Of a DNA stretch of 64,000 bases, positions 33,436 to 42,900 are shown one piece after another. The number at the start of each line of letters is the position of its first letter. Position 1 is the first letter of the stretch. The notes beneath the pieces are model-generated. The model was not told the DNA's origin, searched no databases, and saw only the letters and a program-made list of their open reading frames with translations. The stretch spans positions 58,672 through 122,671 of the forward strand of contig NZ_SEBS01000009.1 in NCBI RefSeq assembly GCF_004211145.1, given 5' to 3'. Source of the stretch: Flavobacterium sp. (GTDB taxonomy: Bacteria > Bacteroidota > Bacteroidia > Flavobacteriales > Flavobacteriaceae). Both the position numbers and the translations under genes were made by a program.

Positions 33436-34313
33436 TAAAATCGTGGTTGTGGAAGTGGAACAAATTCAGTTTCTCCGGGAACTCTGTCGAATTCCTGATT
33501 GGTCCAGCGGATTTTGGCTTCCTCGATCAATTCTTTCGAAGACGCGACGAAATTCCAGTAAATGAACCGTTCTTCAGGAAACGGTTCGCCTCCAAAAATG
33601 TAAACCGTCGTGTCTTCGCCCATTTCGAATTCGCACAATTGGGCGTCTTTGGCTACGAGAAGTTGTTTCGGACCGAAGATGTGTCCGTCCGATGAAACAT
33701 TTCCTTCGAGAATATACATGCCGCTTTCGCCGAACATATCTTTACCGATGCTGACAATTTTCGGGAATGTCGATTTGATTTCGAGCAAATACAACGGGCT
33801 GTAAACGGGAACCGCCGACTTCTTTCCGAACGCTTCACCCGCGATGAGCCTGAAGTGTACGCCATCATTTTCCCAATGCGGAATATCCTGGGCTTCGACG
33901 TGATGGAAAGACGCTTCGCCTTGTTCGAGATGTTTGGGCAACGCGACCCAGATTTGCAGCCCGTGCAGGAATTTTTCGGAATGGCGCAAATGCTCGGGCG
34001 TGCGTTCCGAATGCACGATTCCTTTTCCGGCGGTCATCCAATTCACTTGCCCGGGCTGGATTTCAACTTCGCTACCCAAACTGTCTTTGTGCATGATCGA
34101 ACCTTCGAAAAGATAGGTCAACGTCGACAAACCGATATGCGGATGCGGCGGAACGTCCATATTCTGATGGTCGCTGAGTTTCGCCGGCCCCATGTGGTCG
34201 ATGAATGCAAACGGCCCGACCATGCGTTTTTCGCGAAATGGAAGGAGCCTGCCTACGAGGAAATTCCCGATATCGGCGGGACGTTCCTCAATGATGAGTT
34301 GGATGTTTGACAT
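33435..34313 (-). CDS. Pirin family bicupin
   Basis: The 292-residue protein has the pirin N-terminal cupin with metal ligands His57, His59 (PPHPHIGLST), His101 and Glu103 (GKGIVHSERTP), then the C-terminal cupin and the KIRWTNQEFDRVPGE tail. Bacterial pirins range from quercetin 2,3-dioxygenases to redox-sensing regulators of central carbon enzymes. The gene lies 4 bases after the exonuclease-like gene. Its exact job is not visible. Confidence 0.85.
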   Translation of the reverse strand: MSNIQLIIEERPADIGNFLVGRLLPFREKRMVGPFAFIDHMGPAKLSDHQNMDVPPHPHIGLSTLTYLFEGSIMHKDSLGSEVEIQPGQVNWMTAGKGIVHSERTPEHLRHSEKFLHGLQIWVALPKHLEQGEASFHHVEAQDIPHWENDGVHFRLIAGEAFGKKSAVPVYSPLYLLEIKSTFPKIVSIGKDMFGESGMYILEGNVSSDGHIFGPKQLLVAKDAQLCEFEMGEDTTVYIFGGEPFPEERFIYWNFVASSKELIEEAKIRWTNQEFDRVPGETEFVPLPQPRF

Positions 34314-34317
34314 GGTC

Positions 34318-34914
34318 TTAGTTTATGCCGAGGCGCAGTTTTAGTTTTACGAAAAGCAAGGCCATCATGTACGCGTCCTCGATCGCCGACAATCTTTCGG
34401 AAACCGGGATTTTGTAATGGCGTGCGAGGTCGTCGAGCGAGAATTGCTTGTCGGTGATATCGTTGAGTTTTCTATGCATGATCTCGATGTCAAGCGCTTC
34501 ATTTCGCAATCGGCCGCAACCCATTTTTTCGAGCGCTTCGTTTATGAGGTCGACCTCGAGATGGATCCGATGTCCGACCAGAACGGCGTTCCCTATAAAA
34601 TTCACGAACGCCTCAATCGCCTCGGGTTCAGTGAGTTTATCCTGTTTACTTTCAATGATGAATTCATTTGACATTTCGTTGTCATGCAGGTATTTGTACT
34701 GCGGAATCAGGATTTCGAATTGGTCGCCGATCACGACATTATCATTGAAAACGCCGATAGCGCCGAACGAGAAAATCACGTCACGCTCGGGATTCGTGCC
34801 CGAACTTTCAAGGCTTATCGCGACGAAACGCTTTGAACGGTGTTCGAATTTCGCGAGATATTTTCGCCAGAATTCAGGATAGTCCTTACTTATATTTTTA
34901 ATCCAATCAAACAT
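34318..34914 (-). CDS. 3'-5' exonuclease-like protein with altered catalytic residues
   Basis: The 198 residues align with DnaQ-like DEDDh exonucleases, but key residues are replaced. The first motif reads FVAISLESSG, with Ser34 where the first Asp is expected (Glu36 kept). The second reads LVGHRIHLEVD with Glu120 for Asp. In the third, RLSAIEDA, Asp180 is kept but the expected His is Leu175. Metal-dependent cleavage is therefore doubtful. It overlaps the cNMP/CBS/DUF294 gene by one base (TAATG), a pairing seen near acetate genes in other bacteria (from memory). It may be a nucleotide-binding or regulatory partner of that protein. Confidence 0.7.
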   Translation of the reverse strand: MFDWIKNISKDYPEFWRKYLAKFEHRSKRFVAISLESSGTNPERDVIFSFGAIGVFNDNVVIGDQFEILIPQYKYLHDNEMSNEFIIESKQDKLTEPEAIEAFVNFIGNAVLVGHRIHLEVDLINEALEKMGCGRLRNEALDIEIMHRKLNDITDKQFSLDDLARHYKIPVSERLSAIEDAYMMALLFVKLKLRLGIN

Positions 34915-36827
34915 TACGAAAATTGTGTGAGTCTGAATTTACCTTTTATTATTTCTGTTAGATCCTCGAAATTCTCGAGTGCCGCCTTGATCTTCTCGCG
35001 ATCGATCTTGGTTAGATCATCGAGATTCACGTATCGGCCCGAATTGTCGTATTTCAAACCTTCGAGCGTCCGGTATTTTTCAAGCACGAGCCAGGCTTCG
35101 GCGCAATTGAGATATACTTCGGAATTTTTTGGTTCGAGCATCGCCAACTGCTTGAAACGCATGTGCGTATTTGTTACGCCGCGCAGGTTCTGGCCGAGCG
35201 CGATCAATCGGGCAGCGTCGGTAAACGGCATGATTCCACGCAGTTTTATGTCGAATTTATTGCGGTTTTCGCCTTCTTCCTCGACGTTGAATTTCTTGAA
35301 GAAACTCAGTGACGGCGGCTTTCGCAGCGCATCGTTGCCCAGATAATCGAAGAAGGAGTTGCGTTTCGTGTTCGTATATATGGTATCGAGCAGCGCTTCT
35401 TCGAGTTTGGGTTCGCCGAAAGCCAGGTCGAAATCAAAGAAAATCGGGCTGATCTCGTTGCTTTTTTCTCCGGGCGTGTTCATCCAGCTTTCGAATTGCT
35501 TCACCCAATCTGTCAGCGATTTACACCACAGCATATTGCTGGCGTTGTGGCCGTTCGGGCATGGCGGATAACCCGTTTTCTCGAGGATCGCGACCGTTCG
35601 CTTGGCGAGTTTAAGGAAGTAATCGCGTACGTCCTTGTATTTTTCGGGCGCTACATCTTCAAATACGAGCATGTTGTCCTGGTCGGTCAGCAATAGTTGT
35701 TCTTTCCGACCTTGGCTTCCGATCGCGAACCAAGCGAAACGGGCAGGAGGCGAGCCCAAATCGAGAATCGACACCTCGACCGATCGTCTTATAAGCGCCA
35801 TATTGATTTCAGAAGCGATGTTGTTCACGTGCGAGAGCGGAATGTTCTTCGCGATCGACGTCCTGATCAAATCGGTAAGTTTGTCGCGCACCTGACGCAG
35901 ATCGCGCGTATTTTGTGCGCGTTTGATTTCCTTGATTAGCACGCCGGGATTACTTGCCTGGGCGACGATAAGGTCGTGTTGGGAAATCACGCCTCGAATT
36001 TCAGACTTATCGGAACCGTCGACCGTGACACAAAGGTGCGTGACGTTATTCCTTAATAAAAGGAGTTGGGCTTCGGCCAATGAAACATTCTCGGGAACAG
36101 TGATCACGGGCGACGACATGATTCGGTCGGCGGCGATCGTCACGGGAAAACGGCCGGTTGCGATTTTGGTTCGCATGTCGCCGTCGGTAATGATTCCGAT
36201 CGGCAGGTTTCCCTGTGCGACGATTGCGCTCGTGGTCAGGTTGTCGGTCATCAATTGCGCCACATCTTTTACGAGCGAAGCCGTCGAGATTTTCAATGGC
36301 GTCTTGTTGTAGTTCAGCGACTGGAAGAACTGAATTTCAGGCTGTTTCGAACTGTACGTTACATCGTCCGACAACAATTTGCCACGTGTTTCCTGGTCGG
36401 CGGGATTGCGGCTGTTGGTCGCGAAACTTTCCAACAGGAAGTTCAGCACTTCAGAATTCTGCGCGACGAAAGGCCTGAACGTCGCAATCGGAATCGCATA
36501 GACAAGGCTTTCTTCGCGGGCTTTCGCGGTCATCATGTAATTGTTTCGGGCGAAGAACGGTCGCAACCCGAAGATATCTCCGGGAAGACATTTGTTTAAT
36601 AACGATTCTTCGGCATCGGCGATCACCGACAAATTTACCACGCCCGAAGCCACGACATAAAAACTGTCATGCAACGAATCGTTTATGGTAAATAAGGTTT
36701 GATTCTTTTCAAGACTGACCACGCGGATGTCGGTGGCGATTTTAAGCAGGTCGTCGTACGAAAGCTTGTTGAACGGCGGAAAGTCTTTGAGGAAATCGGC
36801 GATACGTTCGGCTATACTGTTTCTCAT
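34914..36827 (-). CDS. cNMP-binding/CBS/DUF294 nucleotidyltransferase-like signalling protein
   Basis: With ATG 36827 (the longer frame would use TTG) the product is 637 residues. In order it has a cyclic-nucleotide-binding domain (about 15-130: CLPGDIFGLRPFF), a CBS pair (about 165-300), a DUF294 nucleotidyltransferase-like domain (about 310-450, with GSQGRKEQLLLTDQDNMLVF) and a C-terminal helical DUF294_C domain. The G-S-x-G-R-x-E and D-x-D-N residues are those of GlnD-like nucleotidyltransferases. Targets are unknown. It heads the operon with the exonuclease-like, pirin and OsmC genes. Confidence 0.85.
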   Translation of the reverse strand: MRNSIAERIADFLKDFPPFNKLSYDDLLKIATDIRVVSLEKNQTLFTINDSLHDSFYVVASGVVNLSVIADAEESLLNKCLPGDIFGLRPFFARNNYMMTAKAREESLVYAIPIATFRPFVAQNSEVLNFLLESFATNSRNPADQETRGKLLSDDVTYSSKQPEIQFFQSLNYNKTPLKISTASLVKDVAQLMTDNLTTSAIVAQGNLPIGIITDGDMRTKIATGRFPVTIAADRIMSSPVITVPENVSLAEAQLLLLRNNVTHLCVTVDGSDKSEIRGVISQHDLIVAQASNPGVLIKEIKRAQNTRDLRQVRDKLTDLIRTSIAKNIPLSHVNNIASEINMALIRRSVEVSILDLGSPPARFAWFAIGSQGRKEQLLLTDQDNMLVFEDVAPEKYKDVRDYFLKLAKRTVAILEKTGYPPCPNGHNASNMLWCKSLTDWVKQFESWMNTPGEKSNEISPIFFDFDLAFGEPKLEEALLDTIYTNTKRNSFFDYLGNDALRKPPSLSFFKKFNVEEEGENRNKFDIKLRGIMPFTDAARLIALGQNLRGVTNTHMRFKQLAMLEPKNSEVYLNCAEAWLVLEKYRTLEGLKYDNSGRYVNLDDLTKIDREKIKAALENFEDLTEIIKGKFRLTQFS

Positions 36828-36843
36828 GATTTGGATCAAAGCC

Positions 36844-36873
36844 TAAAAATACGAATTTAAAGCCGGGAATCAA
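36844..36873 (-). promoter_or_regulatory. Possible Bacteroidota-type promoter for the DUF294 operon
   Basis: On the minus strand TTG at 36873-36871 and TATTTTTA at 36851-36844 (consensus TAnnTTTG, last base differs) are 19 bases apart. The start codon chosen lies about 17 bases downstream, leaving a short leader. Confidence 0.4.
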
Positions 36874-37114
36874 ATGCGCTGAGGCCTGAAATTAACGGAA
36901 GTTTGAGGTAAAGCCGGGTCAAGTCGAAACGCATTTCGTGCAAGTTGGAATCGGATTGTCGCACAGATAATTATGGTAAGAATGACGATTTTTGAGGATT
37001 TTGTGAGTAAAATTCGCATAGAATCCAAATGCGTTTTTTTGGCGATATTCTGGACTATGGGATTATTATTTTTATACAGACGATTCTAGGACGATTTGGA
37101 TCAGAAGTTTCTAA

Positions 37115-37276
37115 TGGGATTTTTGTTTGAATTCGACATGCCAAGAAGAACTGAAAACAGGATTAGTAGATTCGGGAAAGCCAGCGTTAGCGGTCAATGT
37201 AGCGGTTGAAAATACAGGATATTACAATCCAACTTACAAATTTTCTATTTTACATAATATAAATTATAGTTCGTAA
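37115..37276 (+). pseudogene. Short open fragment without start, possible gene remnant
   Basis: A 53-codon stretch without a start codon runs from the stop at 37112-37114 to TAA 37274. It reads as plausible protein (WDFCLNSTCQEELKTGLVDSG at its N-terminal side, then VAVENTGYYNPTYKF). It sits in the 576-base gap between the DUF294 gene and the gene at 37404, which otherwise holds no gene. It may be the 3' end of a lost gene. The evidence is weak. Confidence 0.25.
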
Positions 37277-37403
37277 ACTTGCATGTTTGTATCTGCAATC
37301 CGATACGTTACAGTTTTCAACAACCCATGGTAAATAACTTTATTAAGTACTGTAAATCAGACCTGTTTAAATGAATACATTTATCCAAGCAAACCCGACA
37401 ATT

Positions 37404-37775
37404 ATGAAAACCATTTTTTTAATGCTTTTAGCGTTGCCAGTTTTGGCGTTTTCGCAAAAAAAAGAAACGATTCCGTTTTCGTCCCAGGATTTTTTGCAGC
37501 TCGTACACAAATATTATAAGGATGTCCCGATACTTAAAGACGGTTACAAATCGTACGATGCCGCGGGAATCGCATGTTACTTATTGACTACAGATCAAGG
37601 CGACTTGTATTACTTATATGAGAATGATGTGCTGAAGTTCAATTCCGGCGATACGTCGGTTGAAATTTATCTCGTCGGAACCAATGTCGCAATGTTCGTC
37701 GTCCAAATGACGAACGACCATAAATATTTGGTTTATTCGGTGAACGGCGAAGCTAAATCAAAATTAAAGGGCTGA
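37404..37775 (+). CDS. Small secreted protein of unknown function
   Basis: From ATG 37404 the 123-residue product has a clear signal peptide (MKTIFLMLLALPVLAFSQ) followed by a short alpha/beta domain with HKYYKDVPILKDGYKSYD and several strands (DLYYLYENDVLKFN, VEIYLVGTNVAMFVVQM). The frame extends 11 codons upstream to 37371, but that start would bury the signal peptide. No family is recognised. It stands alone, with a terminator 22 bases on. Confidence 0.65.
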   Translation: MKTIFLMLLALPVLAFSQKKETIPFSSQDFLQLVHKYYKDVPILKDGYKSYDAAGIACYLLTTDQGDLYYLYENDVLKFNSGDTSVEIYLVGTNVAMFVVQMTNDHKYLVYSVNGEAKSKLKG

Positions 37776-37796
37776 CATATAAATCGTTTTTTAAAG

Positions 37797-37820
37797 ACCG
37801 GACTTGTTCCGGTTTTTTTG
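37797..37820 (+). terminator. Hairpin terminator
   Basis: ACCGGA and TCCGGT pair around CTTGT, followed by seven T. It follows the gene ending at 37775. Confidence 0.8.
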
Positions 37821-38284
37821 TACCTATTAGAAAAAAATCAAATACGTCTGCGGATTTACGTCGGTCTAACTGTAACATATTTTTTACGGTTATTTATTCC
37901 GTTTTTAATTAATCGACGAACTACATTCTATTATCGACTAAGTACATTTATTACTTTTCTGTCAAAAATTTTGAGTTATGAACAATTGTGTATGGAATTG
38001 TTAAAAACTCAAAACCATGTTTTGTCGGATAATTTCTTACAGTACTATGTATTTTTGTAAGAATTAAATTTCATAAATTCTTAAATTTTACACTTTATCG
38101 ATTAAATTAGTTTTTTTAACATTCGTTTTTCTACTTTTATCCCGCTAGCAATTTAGCTTTACCAATGACAGAATGATGCCCCGTTTTTATCAAAATGTCA
38201 ATCAAAACGCCCTAATACCCAAAACATAATATTAATCCACAAAGCATTCGTAGTGCTTTTAGAAAAAAATCTTAACCTACTATT
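37820..38284. other. AT-rich intergenic region without a credible gene
   Basis: This 465-base stretch is much richer in A and T than the rest of the window. The open frame at 37818-38060 has biased hydrophobic composition with no start context and is not accepted as a gene. A TATTTTTG sequence at 38050-38057 could be the -7 element for the gene at 38285, but the nearest upstream TTG (38022) is 25 bases away, just outside the usual spacing. Confidence 0.5.
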
Positions 38285-39910
38285 ATGAAGAAATTATTGG
38301 CTCTTTTGGGTGCATTTCTTTCCATCTACGGGAATGCACAGAACACCACTGTATCGTACAGCCCGACGACCGCTAACTTTTCGAATCCGGAAAGAGGATT
38401 TTACCGTCACACTGAAACGCATTCCGATTCCTACAGCAGTCTTAACCAGACTACGCTAACGAATTACCGCGTGAGCAGTTACTACACTTTGATTTTGCGC
38501 GTTTGTTACCTCGAGAATTTCGTAGACGGACAGATTTCTTCTACGTATTTAACGGCAATGCAGGCAGATTTCACGAAGATCAGAAATGCCGGGATGAAAT
38601 GTATTTTGCGTTTCGCCTACTCTGACGACAACGACAATGGAAACGCCCAAGACGCGAGCAAAGCCCAAATCCTTTCGCACATCAGCCAATTGCAATCGAT
38701 GTTGCAGACGAATGCCGACGTCATCGCGGTCGTACAAGCCGGGTTCATCGGAGCTTGGGGCGAATGGTATTACACCGATCACTTCGGGATGGAACCGACC
38801 GCCGCCGATTATGCGAACCGCAAACAAGTTGTCGATGCGATTCTGGCAGCGCTCCCAACGAGCCGAATGGTACAGATCAGGACGCCGTCTTTGAAGAGAA
38901 ACACCTATAATACGACTGCCGCACTTACCGCAGCACAAGCTTTCAACGCTTCGTTGCCGGTTGCGAGAATCGGACACCACAACGATTGTTTCCTCGCGAG
39001 CGCCGATGATTACGGAACGTATGAGAATATCACTACCGAATATCCATACCTTGAACAGGAAACGAAATTTACTCCGATGGGAGGCGAAACCTGCAAAGTA
39101 AACGAGCCTCGTTCGGGTTGTGCAAAGGCGCTTGAAGAAATGGCGAAATTCCACTGGTCGTACCTGAATGTCGATTATCATCCTGATGTTATCGATGGTT
39201 TCGAAGCGAATTCATGTTTGGACGACATGGAACGAAGATTGGGTTACCGCTTCGAATTGTTGAACGGAACGTATCCGAATGCTGCGAACATCGGAGGCAA
39301 TCTCGCCTTTTCGTTCCAAGTCAAGAATACAGGATTCGCATCACCTTACAATCCGAGAACGGCTTACGTTGTTTTAAAGAATACCGTTTCAGGACAGATT
39401 TTCAGCTTGCCGTTGACCACGAATGTGCGTTTATGGGCTTCAAACGCTACTCAAACCGTGGCTCAGACATTAACTTTGCCGGCAAACATTCCGGCGGGAG
39501 CTTATAAAATGTACTTGAATTTACCCGATCCAGCGGCTGCTTTGAGCACTCGTCCCGAATATTCGATCCGTTTGGCGAACGATGCCACTTGGGAAAACGC
39601 TACAGGTTATAACGATTTGAAACACACGATCACTGTCGGAACTGCGCTTGGCGTGGAAGATGTGGCGTTGGCCACCGAGCTTCGTGTCTATCCGGTCCCG
39701 ACGAACAACGAACTCGTGGTTCAATACGACGGTATCGAAGATTTCAGGGCGACGGTTTTCAATTCACTTGGACAGCGCGTCGGTGTTTCATCAGAAGTTT
39801 CAGGAAACAAACTGACGTTCAATACTTCAGAGTTGAGCAACGGAATCTACTTCGTTCAGCTTGACAACGGAAGCAGCAAAACCACAAGAAAATTCATAGT
39901 GAGCCACTAA
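38285..39910 (+). CDS. Secreted DUF4874/DUF4832 protein with type IX secretion sorting domain
   Basis: The 541 residues start with a signal peptide (KKLLALLGAFLSIYGNAQ). A DUF4874-like barrel follows (residues about 25-190: NPERGFYRHTETHS, ILRVCYLENFVDG, GMKCILRFAYSD, AGFIGAWGEWYYTDHFG), then a DUF4832 region with GHHNDCFLAS and a beta-sandwich. A C-terminal sorting domain (about 465-541: LRVYPVPTNNELVVQYDG, SNGIYFVQLD, TTRKFIVSH) directs export through the type IX system. The fold resembles glycoside hydrolases, with the Glu in GAWGEW a candidate catalytic residue. It converges with the Pel-like operon and shares its bidirectional terminator. Its substrate is unknown. Confidence 0.8.
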   Translation: MKKLLALLGAFLSIYGNAQNTTVSYSPTTANFSNPERGFYRHTETHSDSYSSLNQTTLTNYRVSSYYTLILRVCYLENFVDGQISSTYLTAMQADFTKIRNAGMKCILRFAYSDDNDNGNAQDASKAQILSHISQLQSMLQTNADVIAVVQAGFIGAWGEWYYTDHFGMEPTAADYANRKQVVDAILAALPTSRMVQIRTPSLKRNTYNTTAALTAAQAFNASLPVARIGHHNDCFLASADDYGTYENITTEYPYLEQETKFTPMGGETCKVNEPRSGCAKALEEMAKFHWSYLNVDYHPDVIDGFEANSCLDDMERRLGYRFELLNGTYPNAANIGGNLAFSFQVKNTGFASPYNPRTAYVVLKNTVSGQIFSLPLTTNVRLWASNATQTVAQTLTLPANIPAGAYKMYLNLPDPAAALSTRPEYSIRLANDATWENATGYNDLKHTITVGTALGVEDVALATELRVYPVPTNNELVVQYDGIEDFRATVFNSLGQRVGVSSEVSGNKLTFNTSELSNGIYFVQLDNGSSKTTRKFIVSH

Positions 39911-39937
39911 CCTATCGGTTTTTGAGTTCATTATTCC

Positions 39938-39977
39938 AATAGTTGGCGGGCACCTACTCCCGTCAACTATTTTTTTT
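39938..39977. terminator. Bidirectional terminator between the DUF4832 gene and the Pel-like operon
   Basis: A 13-bp stem (AATAGTTGGCGGG with CCCGTCAACTATT, one wobble pair) has an 8-base loop and is followed on the plus strand by T8. The stem's right side includes the stop codon of the minus-strand gene at 39967. Confidence 0.8.
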
Positions 39978-42900
39978 GCTTTTTCTTGAGATTGTGTTTC
40001 ACGCCCAACAGGAACGCGTTCGAGTAGAATTTGTCCTGGGTGTACATTTCCATGGTTGCGGAGATCGATGTGTAATCCCAGATCTGCCAATTCGCTTCGC
40101 CCGTGTAGCGCATGAAGTTCCCTGAATAATCGTCGAGAAAATAAGCGGCTTCGAGCCTTGCCGTCAGATCGCTTTCGAGTTTTCCGTATCTCCAGCCAAG
40201 TCCGCCACCATAATACAAACGCTCATCGAGCATCCAATATGGGTATCCGAATTCGGTATTCGCGTTTGCCGTAGTACCGATCGAACCTTGCGAGAACGAC
40301 ACTTCGGCGAATGGAAGAAACTTCATCCTTACGTCGGCGCCGTTGTCCCAGATCGTCTTGCTTGTGAGAATTACTTCATACGACGCATCGATTTTTACAG
40401 GCGTTTTTGACTTGCTTGGCGTGTAATAATTTCCTTCGACTGTTATATTTTGGTTCAGATGCTTGAAAAAGTAAAACTCTCCATAGGCGACCGCTTGCGT
40501 CCTGTAGATTTCTTTTCGGTACGCCGGACCGGTTTCGGCAGGGAAAAGCCTTGCTTCAACCGAGAGGAAATTCTTTCCATAATTTTTACTCGCGCCCAAA
40601 CCGGCGTGAACGTAAAAGTTCCCGTAATCAGTATACTCCACGCGTCCGCTTCCCCAATACTGAAGTTTTTCAGCATCTACGGCATTGTTGAATTGGTACT
40701 GCAATCCATAGGCACTCGCCGTCACGTTGTCTTTCGGGTCGAACAGATCGATGTCGATGTCGTACATCTTCGCATACGTAAAACTAAAACTATGCATTCT
40801 TTTTTTCTTGTCGAAATGCCCGTAAGTCAAGCTGTTCTTGAAGAACTGCGGCAGATCCTTGTTGGTTTCCATCGCGCTCTTCAATGCTACGAAATCCCCG
40901 AACTGTTTGCGATAATCCTTCGTCAACGCGGCCAAGACCTCCGGATAGAACAACTCCGGATGTTTTACGATAAGCAGTTGTTGCAACTCTTCCTCGACGT
41001 AGACGACGTCTTTGTTGAGCATCGCACGCAATTCGTCTTTTTCAGGGCTGTCGGGCAGTGATTTGGCGAGGACCCAAGCCTCGAGGAAACGGCCTTGTTC
41101 GTGGTAAACAGTCGCCATGACGGCTTTTGTCTGGTAATCCTCGGGGTTGATCGCGATATATTTTTTGTATTCGGCTTCAAGCGGTTTGTAGGCTTTAAGT
41201 TCCATCAACCATGACATTTTCGAGCCAAAATCGATGTCGTCGCTGAGTACCGACCAAGCGTACGCTTTCTCATAATCATTATGGTCGGCGTACATCCATG
41301 CGGCATCGCTCGCGATCGGACTGTATTTTTCCTCCGGTTTTATTTTGTCGATTTCCTGCTTCGCCGTCTCGGGTTCATACGTGAGCAAATGCTGCAGGTA
41401 TTGAAGGTACGTATCGAAATTCGTCTCCACTTTAAGCAATGCCTGCAACGCTTTTTTGATTTTTTCCTGATTCTCGTCCGAATAGAAAGAAGCGACATAA
41501 CTGTTCAGCAAATGCACGTCGTTCGGGGTTACGATGAGTTGGGCCGACATCCATTTTTCCCTTGTAAGGTCGTTCGGGTATCCGATCACGCGATCGAGTT
41601 CCTTGGAATACATGATGTTTTCAGGCGTCGGATATTTTACGCAATATTCCTCGAGCAATTTCCACGGATCGACGGGCTTCTCCCTGTCCCAAGCCATGAA
41701 CTTCGCATATTTGTTCCATTGGGTGGAATCGATCGTAGGTTTTTTCAGGAGTTGTTGGCTCAACTGGAACATTTCCTTGTCGAGCAATGCTTCCGAATCT
41801 TCTTCCACATATTTGCTGTCTGGCGTGCCGAGCATATACTTCTTGAATTTCGCCTGATACGCCTTGTATTGTTGGGCGACCGATTTCACGACTTTCGCGC
41901 TCTCCTTGAGTTGGGACGGCGTCTTGTCGTTCAAATCCGAAACGGTAAGCGATGATTTGTGCGTATAGATCGAATACAAAAATCCATCGAGGAAAGGCGT
42001 TTTCGAATATAAGGCTTCCTCGCGTTGCAACGAGGCGTCCATTTTCGGTGCCGCCTGATAACCGCTGTACATGAACCAATATTGGGTATTTCCGAGGCTC
42101 TTTTCAGGTTCGGATTCTACGACAGTGTAAAGACCGTCAGCTTTTTTGTGGATAAAATGCGAGGCACGCCAGTCGTTGACGATCTTCCCTCCTTCTCCGG
42201 CATTCACGTAACGCAACTGCGGATAGGTCTTGGCCATCGCATCCAAAAGATTGCTGAATTCGCCAAACATAGATGTCGGTTTTCCTTTGGTCTTGCGCCA
42301 ACCCAGTTCGCGGCTATTGCGGAGATCGAAATCTCCAGCCGATTTGTTGAACGGGCTTGGGATCTGGTAAATGTCGTCCGGGTGGACGAAATGCGTCCAG
42401 ATTCCCGTGTATAGATACATGGATTCGAGCGAAAATGACTTATCGGTTTCCAGATAGAATCCATCGGAAATCCTTGGATAATCGAAGAAATCCTTGTTGT
42501 ACGGGTCAAAATCGAATTCGCGTCCGCCGCCTTCAGCCTGGTCGCCAAGGTACAAACTGCACAAGTATTGGATCGACGGCATTCCTTTCCTGAGATATTG
42601 CACGCCGTCCTTATCGATGATGTTCGATGGCGGAACATAGGTAACCGGCAACGGTCCGTAATTCGCGATTCCCCATTTCTTTTGCACGGCTTTGAGCGCC
42701 ATCCCAATGAATTCGGGGTTTTTCCAATGGCCTTTCTTGAATTCGACGTGATTGTAACCGTGAAACGCGAGTTCATGTCCGTTTTTCTTCGAGTCGAAAA
42801 TGAGCCAATCTGAAAGTACTTCGGTTTTCTTGTTCGCCTTGATCTTGTGCGAATCCCATTGATCGAACAAAAATGGAGGCTCGACATTGTTCTTGTAGTC

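Noticed and set aside
37818..38060. 80-codon hydrophobic frame after the terminator at 37797
   Set aside because: It starts within the terminator's T run in an AT-rich region, has no plausible start context, and its hydrophobicity follows from base composition.
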